From: Myroides pelagicus
GTDB taxonomy: Bacteria > Bacteroidota > Bacteroidia > Flavobacteriales > Flavobacteriaceae
Assembly (NCBI RefSeq): GCF_009711055.1
Contig: NZ_WMJY01000001.1
Coordinates: forward strand, 1 to 64,000
Reading direction: 5' to 3'
Length of the DNA: 64,000 bases
The translations under genes and the position numbers were made by a program. Position 1 is the first letter of the stretch. The number at the start of each line of letters is the position of its first letter. The notes below the pieces were generated by a model, which had not been told where the DNA came from, made no database searches, and saw only the letters and a program-made list of their open reading frames with translations. This document shows, in pieces, positions 57,596 through 64,000 of this stretch.

Positions 57596-58240
57596 ATGGA
57601 ACATTTAAGTATCTTAAGACGTATCAGAAGTAGTATTAAGCACTGGTATATCCCTGTGCTATTGGGCGTCTTTTTTGTAGTTAGTGGTATTTATATTTTT
57701 AGTACTCCATTAACCTCTTACGTGGCATTAACGTCACTATTTAGTATCTTATTTTTATTCTCAGGAGTTTCAGAGCTAGTCTTTGCAATCGCCAACCGAA
57801 AAGAGTTAGATAACTGGGGATGGTTGTTATTCGCTGGTGTTATAGATACTTTATTAGGTATCGTACTAATTACTTCTCCTTTATTTTCTATGAGCGTATT
57901 ACCTATATATATAGGTATAACATTAATGTTTAAATCGTTTAGAGGAATGACACTTGCTTTCGAACTGAAAGATTATGGAGTTAAGAATTGGCTAGGAATC
58001 TTCTTACTTTCCTTATTGGGACTTATTTTCTCTTTTATGATGGTTGCTAACTTATCATTTGGAGCTTTTACCATTGTTTATTGGACAGCTTTTACATTTA
58101 TTTTTATAGGTATTTCAAGTATGGTCTATGGGTTTCAATTAAAAGGATTGAAAAAAAATGCGAAGAAAATAAGTGCAGAATTAGCCAAGCGTTATGAAGA
58201 TATTCAAGAAGAAGTAAAACGAGCATTGAACCAAGACTAG
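57596..58240 (+). CDS. HdeD family (DUF308) membrane protein
   Basis: A 214-residue inner-membrane protein with six hydrophobic segments in three pairs (about 17-36, 44-65, 72-92, 97-116, 128-148, 155-176), the HdeD pattern, followed by a charged tail (KKNAKKISAELAKRYEDIQ). HdeD of E. coli helps acid resistance; the role here is unproven. It precedes a lipoprotein gene by 78 bases on the same strand. Confidence 0.75.
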   Translation: MEHLSILRRIRSSIKHWYIPVLLGVFFVVSGIYIFSTPLTSYVALTSLFSILFLFSGVSELVFAIANRKELDNWGWLLFAGVIDTLLGIVLITSPLFSMSVLPIYIGITLMFKSFRGMTLAFELKDYGVKNWLGIFLLSLLGLIFSFMMVANLSFGAFTIVYWTAFTFIFIGISSMVYGFQLKGLKKNAKKISAELAKRYEDIQEEVKRALNQD

Positions 58241-58318
58241 ATTTTAAATTAAAGTTAATAAGTAGTATTTGTATACTAAAAAGACTACTTTAGAATTTGA
58301 AAATAAAAAAATGAAATT

Positions 58319-58915
58319 ATGAAGAAGTTTATTAGCGCAATCATCGCTCTTGTTTTAGGAGTAATAGCTGTAGGATGTACAGGTCCAGATGGACCACAAG
58401 GGGCTCCTGGAGTACCCGGACCTCTAACTAGAGTTTATGAAAAGAAAAATGTCTCTTTTCAATCAAGTCAGCAGGATCCTAAGGTAAGTGATTCGTACGC
58501 GATTGAACATCCGTATGATTTAGGTTTTGGAGACGCAGTCATGGTTTTCTTTTTAGATGGAGTAGAAGATGGAGCGCCCGTATGGACACCTCTTCCTCGA
58601 AGATATGACAACTTACTAATCAATGTAAATGGCCAACAAAAGCGTTCAGACCTTGACTATTATTATAACCTAGCACCTTTCTACATCGATTTATTTGCTA
58701 GAGGAGAAGATAACCTTATGTATTTTGACAAAGTATTTGGAAAGAATGGTTCGCTTAGTTATATAAAAGGATTGACCTTCCGCTTTGTATATATCTTAGG
58801 AGAAGATCCAATTCAATTAAAATCAACTAACTCAATTTCTTCACAACCGACTATGAGCTATGAAGAAGTAGTGAAAAAGTATAATATCAAAGAAGAAGAC
58901 GTAATCAATTTATAG
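58319..58915 (+). CDS. Lipoprotein with a short collagen-like segment, otherwise unknown
   Basis: A 198-residue protein. The signal sequence ends VIAVGC (cysteine at 20), a lipobox. Directly after it comes a short Gly-x-y run (GPDGPQGAPGVPGP, four to five triplets), a collagen-like piece that Bacteroidetes lipoproteins often carry as a spacer. The rest is a beta-rich domain (VMVFFLDGVEDGAPVWTPL near 70-88 and LTFRFVYILGED) seen in other uncharacterised Bacteroidetes lipoproteins. The role is unknown. Followed by a strong terminator. Confidence 0.7.
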   Translation: MKKFISAIIALVLGVIAVGCTGPDGPQGAPGVPGPLTRVYEKKNVSFQSSQQDPKVSDSYAIEHPYDLGFGDAVMVFFLDGVEDGAPVWTPLPRRYDNLLINVNGQQKRSDLDYYYNLAPFYIDLFARGEDNLMYFDKVFGKNGSLSYIKGLTFRFVYILGEDPIQLKSTNSISSQPTMSYEEVVKKYNIKEEDVINL

Positions 58916-58935
58916 AATTACGGTTCAAAGGCATT

Positions 58936-58969
58936 AAAACGACAGTCTAATTTTAGGCTGTCGTTTTTT
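58936..58969 (+). terminator. Terminator of the collagen-like lipoprotein gene
   Basis: AAAACGACAG at 58936-58945 pairs with CTGTCGTTTT at 58958-58967, then more Ts. Confidence 0.85.
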
Positions 58970-59005
58970 GTTTTTAATCAAAAATGCACATTTTGTATAA
59001 AGCAC

Positions 59006-59132
59006 GGGGTGTTTTAGGGGGGGTATGAATAGTAAGAAGTGTGATTTTAAAAATAAATTAAAAAAAACAAAGGGGGGTGTGATGTGTTTTTTTGAACTTT
59101 TACTTACATTTGCATCATTAATAGAGGGGGTG
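59006..59132 (+). promoter_or_regulatory. G-run boxes and -7 box before glnN
   Basis: Four G-rich boxes in an AT-rich region: GGGGTGT at 59006, GGGGGTAT at 59019, GGGGGTGT at 59073 and GGGGGTGC at 59126. The last three are about 53-54 bases apart. TACATTTG at 59105-59112 is the -7 box, so three boxes lie upstream and one in the leader. They may be sites for a nitrogen-responsive regulator. Confidence 0.5.
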
Positions 59133-59151
59133 CCTTCAAAAAACTATAATT

Positions 59152-61338
59152 ATGTCAACATTTCGTTTTCGAGCAATTGAGAAAGCAGCGTCAAGAGAAC
59201 CTGTTAAAGTAGAAGAGCTGGGTAGAAAATCATTAATTTTTGGTGACAATGTTTTTAATGATAAGTCTATGCGTCAATTCTTAACCCCTGAGGCTTACCA
59301 AGCCGTTAAGAATGCTCAGTTAGGTATCAAAATAGATAGAAGACTGGCGGACTATATCGCACTAGGTATGAAAGAGTGGGCTCTATCTAAAGGAGTTACT
59401 CATTACACACACTGGTTTCAGCCCTTAACAGGAACAACTGCAGAGAAGCATGATGCTTTCTTTGAAACTCAGTTTGACGGTGATCCTGTAGAAAAGTTTA
59501 ACGGTAGTCAATTAGTACAACAGGAGCCTGATGCTTCTAGTTTTCCTAATGGAGGAATTAGAAACACATTTGAAGCTCGTGGATATACAGCTTGGGATCC
59601 AACCTCTCCAGCGTTTATCTTTGGTTCTACACTGTGTATTCCTACTGTATTTATCGCTTATACTGGTGAAGCACTTGATAACAAGACTCCTCTATTAAAA
59701 GCAATTAACGCTATTGACGATGCAGCTACTGAGATTGCTAAGTTATTTGATAAAAATGTAAAAAAAGTAACACCAACACTAGGTTGGGAACAAGAATACT
59801 TCCTTGTTGATTCAGCTCTAGCAGAGTCTAGACCTGATATATTAACGACAGGAAGAACTTTATTAGGACATACTGCCGCTAAAGGACAACAGTTAGACGA
59901 CCATTACTTTGGATCAATTCCTACACGTGTATTGAATTATATGCACGATTTAGAGAATAACTGTATCTTATTAGGTATTCCGGTTAAAACAAGACATAAT
60001 GAGGTAGCTCCAAACCAATTTGAGTTAGCGCCTATTTTCGAAGAAACGAATCTAGCCGTGGATCACAACTCATTGTTGATGGACGTAATGAAGAAAGTTG
60101 CTGAGAAGCACCACTTCAAGGTGTTATTCCACGAAAAACCTTTTAAAGGAGTAAATGGTTCTGGAAAACACAACAACTGGTCGTTGGCAACGGATACTGG
60201 TGTTAATTTACTTAGTCCAAGCAAAACACCTAAGAGCAATTTACAATTCCTAACATTCTTTATTAATACTATTAAAGCAGTTAATGAGAATGAAGAACTA
60301 TTGAGATCAGCTATTGCATCTGCAAGTAATGATCACCGTCTAGGTGCTAATGAAGCTCCACCAGCTATTGTTTCAGTATTTATTGGTCAACAATTGACTA
60401 AAGTTTTAGAAGAACTGAAAGAAGTAACTGATGGTAAATTATCGCCAGAAGAGAAGACTGATTTAAAATTAAATGTAGTTGGTAAGATTCCAGATGTATT
60501 ATTAGACAATACCGATAGAAACAGAACATCTCCATTTGCTTTTACAGGAAATAAGTTTGAGTTTAGAGCAGTAGGATCAACAGCTAACTGTGCTGGACCA
60601 ATGACAGTACTTAATACAATCGTGGCTAAACAATTGAGAGACTTCAAAAAAGAAGTGGATCTATTGATGAATAATGACGGTTTGAAAAGAGATGAAGCTA
60701 TCTTCAATGTATTGAGAGAATATATCAAGCAAAGTGAGCGTATCTTGTTCGAAGGTGATGGATATAGTGAAGGATGGGAAAAAGAAGCTGAAAGAAGAGG
60801 GCTTAGCAATAACAAAACAACGCCAAAAGCACTGAAAGTTAAGAAATCAGAAGAGACTATTGCTCTTTTTGAAGAAATGCAAGTAATGACGCGTAAAGAA
60901 GTATTAGCGCGTTATGAAATAGAATTGGAAGAATACGTTAAACGTATCCAAATCGAAGGGCGTGTATTAGGTGATATTGCTAGAAACCACGTAATACCAA
61001 CAGCTATTCGCTACCAAAACTTAGTAATCGAAAATGTGAAAGGTTTGAAAGAAATCTTTGGAGATACTGATTTTAATAGTATTGCAAGTGAACAACTTCA
61101 AATTATTAAGAAAATCAGTTACCACATTGCCGAGATTAATGCAAAGGTTACGGATATGACCAACGCAAGAAAGAAAGCCAACAATATCGAAGATATTGAG
61201 GAGCAAGCACGCGTGTACTGTGAAGAGGTGAAGCCTTATTTTGATATCATTAGATACCACAGTGACAAATTAGAAATGAAAGTAGATAATGAGCTTTGGA
61301 CATTGACAAAGTACAGAGAATTACTTTTCACAAATTAA
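59152..61338 (+). CDS. glnN: Glutamine synthetase type III
   Basis: A 728-residue GSIII enzyme, the size and type common in Bacteroidetes. HYTHWFQPLTGTTAEKHDAF near 82-101 is the GSIII N-terminal signature. The catalytic core shows GWEQEYFLVD near 219 (metal glutamate), HNEVAPNQFELAP near 282, NGSGKHNNWSL near 335 (substrate and ATP) and NRTSPFAFTGNKFEFRAVG near 456. It joins ammonia and glutamate using ATP, the main route of nitrogen assimilation. Upstream G-run boxes suggest nitrogen control. Single-gene unit with promoter and terminator. Confidence 0.96.
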   Translation: MSTFRFRAIEKAASREPVKVEELGRKSLIFGDNVFNDKSMRQFLTPEAYQAVKNAQLGIKIDRRLADYIALGMKEWALSKGVTHYTHWFQPLTGTTAEKHDAFFETQFDGDPVEKFNGSQLVQQEPDASSFPNGGIRNTFEARGYTAWDPTSPAFIFGSTLCIPTVFIAYTGEALDNKTPLLKAINAIDDAATEIAKLFDKNVKKVTPTLGWEQEYFLVDSALAESRPDILTTGRTLLGHTAAKGQQLDDHYFGSIPTRVLNYMHDLENNCILLGIPVKTRHNEVAPNQFELAPIFEETNLAVDHNSLLMDVMKKVAEKHHFKVLFHEKPFKGVNGSGKHNNWSLATDTGVNLLSPSKTPKSNLQFLTFFINTIKAVNENEELLRSAIASASNDHRLGANEAPPAIVSVFIGQQLTKVLEELKEVTDGKLSPEEKTDLKLNVVGKIPDVLLDNTDRNRTSPFAFTGNKFEFRAVGSTANCAGPMTVLNTIVAKQLRDFKKEVDLLMNNDGLKRDEAIFNVLREYIKQSERILFEGDGYSEGWEKEAERRGLSNNKTTPKALKVKKSEETIALFEEMQVMTRKEVLARYEIELEEYVKRIQIEGRVLGDIARNHVIPTAIRYQNLVIENVKGLKEIFGDTDFNSIASEQLQIIKKISYHIAEINAKVTDMTNARKKANNIEDIEEQARVYCEEVKPYFDIIRYHSDKLEMKVDNELWTLTKYRELLFTN

Positions 61339-61998
61339 GAGCATTAATTAATCGCTATACAACACAACACTTACTAGAAAAAAGCCTTGTCTTCATTGAT
61401 AAGGCTTTTTTTATATGCTCATACTATCTTAATGATATATTAGTAGTGCCATTTTAGCAAATAAATAAAAAAACTATCAAACATGTGATTAAATTCTTTG
61501 AATAACTCTATTTGTTTTGTTTTAAGCTATTTAACGTATATAATATAGTATAAAACATGATTTTTTTTGCGCTATTTTAATAGTGTAGTAGCTTTTTATG
61601 TCTCTTTTGGCAATATTATTGATAGCTTAGACTCAATTAGTGAAGTAACACTAGAATTTGAGGATATAAACTGTTAATGATTTTTTATCTATTTCGGGTA
61701 TTTTTTATTAATCAAATGTTAAAACACGCTATTTTGTCATGAATAACATTTTATATAAAAGAGCTGAATTGATTGAATAATACCAACTAAATACCGAATA
61801 AGTAAACATAATATTTGATTAATGAGTCGATTTATACATAATTATGTGTTTTTAAATTGTTAAAATTCATAAAACACTTTGATTTGTATAACTGCAATTG
61901 ATTAAATGCGAAGTATCTTTGTAGTGAAATATCATACTGATTTAGTGAGAAGTATGATTGAAATTAAAAAGATTAGAAAAAATTAAAAATTGTGTAAA
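61339..61998. other. Intergenic stretch of about 660 bases
   Basis: After the glnN terminator, about 580 AT-rich bases carry no credible frame. A -7 box candidate (TATCTTTG at 61914-61921) lies before the CI-like gene. Nothing else is recognised. Confidence 0.5.
61378..61412 (+). terminator. Terminator of glnN
   Basis: AAAAAAGCCTT pairs with AAGGCTTTTTT around a 12-base loop. Confidence 0.88.
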
Positions 61999-62634
61999 AT
62001 GCAAAACGCTACTGCTGTAATCAAAAAGTTGAAAAAGATGCTAGGCATCAAGACTGACTTAGAATTATCTAATATTCTAAACGTAAAGCCAAATACAATC
62101 TCTTCTTGGAAAAAAAGAGATAGTCTGCAATACGATAGTATAATAGAATTATGTGAAAAGAACAAAATCAATTTAAATGATTTGTTTTATAGTGATTCAT
62201 CATGTTTGTTTCCTATTAATGACCAGAGTAGAACTGTTAAGGTAATTCCTGCAGATCATCACTTTGAGTATTTCTTGAATCCAGATAAAGCATTGGCTAG
62301 TGCGCCAACTTATATATTCCCAACAACTGAAGAAGTTGATACTGCTTTTCAAGTAATAACTGAGAATATGTATCCTACTATTAAAGTAAGTTCTTATGTT
62401 ATTACTAAAAAGATCACTCTGAGAGATCTTCACCCATGGCACTTGTACTTATTCACGTTAGAGAATAGAGGGATTATGATCTATCGCTTCAAAAGAACAT
62501 TAGAGAATGGTAAACTTTTGTTTATCAGTGATAATACAAATTTCGAAAACCTAGAGGTTAATCCTAAAGAGATAAAAGAACTATTCTGTGTACGCGGATC
62601 ATTCTTACCTAATTTTAAAAACTTAGGTGACTAA
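61999..62634 (+). CDS. CI-like (S24-type) regulator with a changed catalytic site
   Basis: A 211-residue protein. Residues 1-60 form a CI-type helix-turn-helix (KTDLELSNILNVKPNTISSW). Residues 110-205 have the LexA/CI C-terminal outline, but the usual S-M-x-P cleavage serine is an asparagine here (ENMYPTI near 132), so self-cleavage is unlikely. The FKRTLENGKLLFISDN stretch holds the region of the usual lysine. It probably binds DNA as a stable dimer. No phage genes surround it. A TTG at 61990 is a weaker start than the ATG at 61999. Confidence 0.72.
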   Translation: MQNATAVIKKLKKMLGIKTDLELSNILNVKPNTISSWKKRDSLQYDSIIELCEKNKINLNDLFYSDSSCLFPINDQSRTVKVIPADHHFEYFLNPDKALASAPTYIFPTTEEVDTAFQVITENMYPTIKVSSYVITKKITLRDLHPWHLYLFTLENRGIMIYRFKRTLENGKLLFISDNTNFENLEVNPKEIKELFCVRGSFLPNFKNLGD

Positions 62635-62660
62635 AGGGTATTTATTAGTTAGAGTAGTTG

Positions 62661-62690
62661 AAAAGATTAGCACTGTTGTCCTAATCTTTT
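62661..62690 (+). terminator. Terminator of the CI-like gene
   Basis: AAAAGATTAG at 62661-62670 pairs with CTAATCTTTT at 62681-62690, followed by further Ts. A TATTTTTG at 62692-62699 may be the -7 box of ung. Confidence 0.82.
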
Positions 62691-62720
62691 TTATTTTTGT
62701 CAATCTCAATACGATATGAC

Positions 62721-63389
62721 ATGAAAGAATTATTAAATAGCCAATGGAAAGAGATATTAGCAGAGGAATTTATACAGCCTTATTATAAATCTTTAGAAGC
62801 ATTTGTTGCAGCTGAGTATGCTTCAAAGAAAGTATACCCTCCTAAGGAACAAATCTTTAGTGCCTTAAATCTCTTACCTCTAAATGATGTGAAAGTAGTT
62901 ATTCTTGGGCAAGACCCTTATCACGGGCCTTTTCAAGCAAATGGACTTTCGTTTTCCGTGAGTAAAGGTGTAAAGCTGCCGCCTAGCTTAGTTAACATCT
63001 ACAAAGAACTACAAGACGACCTCGGTATTAATAACAAACTGAACGGTGATTTAACTCCTTGGGCTACTCAAGGTGTATTGCTTCTAAATGCTACGCTAAC
63101 AGTAGTTGAAAAGCAAGCAGGTGCTCATCAAAAAAAAGGCTGGGAAACTTTTACTGATGCAATTGTTAAAAAGATTGCAGAGGATAGAGAAGGAGTAGTA
63201 TTCATTTTATGGGGTAGTTATGCGCAGAAAAAAGGAAAGAGTATTGATCGATCAAAACACTTAGTTATAGAAACAGCACACCCGTCTCCTTTGTCTGTGT
63301 ATAGAGGATTCTATGGTAGTAAGCCTTTTTCGAAGACTAATGAATACTTAGTATCTAAAGGATTAAAAGCTATAGATTGGCAAGTATAA
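62721..63389 (+). CDS. ung: Uracil-DNA glycosylase
   Basis: A 222-residue family 1 enzyme. The water-activating motif GQDPYHGPFQANGLSFSV lies near 63-80, LLLNATLTV near 120, and the DNA-intercalating HPSPLSVYRGF near 187. It removes uracil from DNA to start base-excision repair. A TTG at 62697 would add eight residues but overlaps a possible -7 box (62692-62699), so the ATG at 62721 is chosen. Confidence 0.96.
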   Translation: MKELLNSQWKEILAEEFIQPYYKSLEAFVAAEYASKKVYPPKEQIFSALNLLPLNDVKVVILGQDPYHGPFQANGLSFSVSKGVKLPPSLVNIYKELQDDLGINNKLNGDLTPWATQGVLLLNATLTVVEKQAGAHQKKGWETFTDAIVKKIAEDREGVVFILWGSYAQKKGKSIDRSKHLVIETAHPSPLSVYRGFYGSKPFSKTNEYLVSKGLKAIDWQV

Positions 63390-63531
63390 TACTTTATAGC
63401 TTACTAGATACAGTCTACGACTAACGAGTCTTACATAAGACATTAAAATGATTATCTTGTTCTTGGTAGAATAGTTGAAGAATTGATCAATATTGAAAAC
63501 TAAAAATCTTTGATAATCACGTTCAATGATA

Positions 63532-63570
63532 AAAAACGGGAACCTAATTGATGACTAGGTTCCCGTTTTT
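63532..63570 (-). terminator. Terminator of the proline dehydrogenase gene
   Basis: A 15-base perfect stem, AAAAACGGGAACCTA at 63532-63546 and its complement at 63556-63570, with T-runs for both strands. Confidence 0.93.
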
Positions 63571-63592
63571 ATATATGAAAACTGGTAATTAA

Positions 63593-64000
63593 TTACAAGT
63601 TTCTTCTTTTCATTTCAGTTACGATAAGGTCTAATTCTCTATTTGTTTGACCTGCTACGGAAGTATTTTCTTCCGCACGTCTAATCAAGTAAGGTATTAC
63701 ATCGCGAACTGGTCCAAATGGAAGGTATTTAGCTACATTGTAATTAGCTTTTGCTAAGTTGAAGCTAATGTTGTCACTCATTCCGTATAATTGACCGAAG
63801 AACAAACGCTGATCATTGTGCATGATTTTGTACTGATTCATTAACTCCATGATTAAGTACGAGCTCTTTTCATTGTGTGTTCCAGCGAATAAAGCCATAC
63901 AATCCATATTTTCTAACATATATGTAACTGCTGCATCATAGTTGATGTCTGTAGCAGCTTTATCTACACAGATAGGAGATTTATACCCTTTTTCAGCAGC
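63593..64000 (-). CDS. Proline dehydrogenase, C-terminal part (cut by the window edge)
   Basis: The last 135 codons of a gene whose start lies beyond 64000; the frame stays open to the edge. The visible part has AAEKGYKSPICVDKAATD, MALFAGTHNEKSSYL, LFFGQLYGMSDNISFNLA, KYLPFGPVRDVIPYLIRRAEEN and TSVAGQTNRELDLI (the fourth listed here as key residues K, P, G and RRAEEN). These match the FAD-barrel end of proline dehydrogenase, where the RRAEEN region holds the arginine pair that binds the proline carboxylate. It oxidises proline to pyrroline-5-carboxylate. Whether it is fused to the second PutA enzyme cannot be seen, but the visible C-terminus makes that unlikely. Confidence 0.92.
   Translation of the reverse strand, partial: AAEKGYKSPICVDKAATDINYDAAVTYMLENMDCMALFAGTHNEKSSYLIMELMNQYKIMHNDQRLFFGQLYGMSDNISFNLAKANYNVAKYLPFGPVRDVIPYLIRRAEENTSVAGQTNRELDLIVTEMKRRNL

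Noticed and set aside
61999-62634. Prophage edge
   Set aside because: A CI-like regulator alone is not enough; no integrase, attachment repeat or structural phage gene is present on either side.

Overview
The window looks like a chromosomal segment of a low-GC member of the Flavobacteriaceae, most like Myroides; the genus is inferred from protein style, not from a database match. Pointers are fused SecD-SecF, fused isobutyryl-CoA mutase (IcmF type), type III glutamine synthetase, a sigma factor paired with a membrane-spanning beta-barrel protein, many secreted proteins of unknown role, and promoters of the Bacteroidetes form (TTG, about 20 bases, TAnnTTTG) with no clear Shine-Dalgarno sites. 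No rRNA, tRNA, insertion sequence, prophage or CRISPR array was seen.

Layout. 0-8.7 kb: a 3-hydroxyisobutyryl-CoA hydrolase-like gene, a lipoprotein, a sigma/anti-sigma-like pair, a 47-base tandem repeat, an MFS transporter, a short-chain dehydrogenase, ftsE, a CYTH protein and a Dyp-type peroxidase. 8.8-13 kb: a broken TonB-dependent siderophore receptor divergent from the peroxidase, a possible gene remnant, and lrgAB. 13-30.8 kb is mostly housekeeping: a TPR protein with an outer-membrane barrel partner, a GreA/GreB-like protein, gyrB, mdh, secDF, a large methyltransferase fusion, lgt, yidD, cysS and folE. A tiny frameshifted DUF4177-type gene lies before lgt. 31-46 kb is more accessory: small regulators (HxlR, MarR, AraC), an acetyltransferase, a 962-residue protein of unknown role with two small followers, a DinB-like protein, a glycosyltransferase and an EamA exporter. 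It has long non-coding stretches, two of which carry diverged copies of the same structured element of about 280 bases. 47-64 kb: aminopeptidase P, a degenerate AraC-like protein, an orphan lipoprotein histidine kinase, icmF, a secreted lipase, an HdeD-like protein, a collagen-like lipoprotein, glnN with G-run boxes in front, a CI-like regulator lacking the usual catalytic serine, ung and the end of a proline dehydrogenase gene.

Working together. Branched-chain amino acid and acyl-CoA breakdown is represented by the hydrolase-like protein and IcmF, proline breakdown by the proline dehydrogenase, and nitrogen assimilation by GlnN. Envelope work is spread over SecDF, Lgt, YidD, FtsE, the barrel proteins and several lipoproteins. 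Most genes stand alone or in pairs, separated by hairpin terminators that often serve both directions.

The most unusual items are the two-copy structured element (31.2-31.5 and 44.2-44.5 kb), two genes broken at homopolymer runs (G7 at 9140, A7 at 27146), the methyltransferase fusion, and the G-run boxes before glnN.
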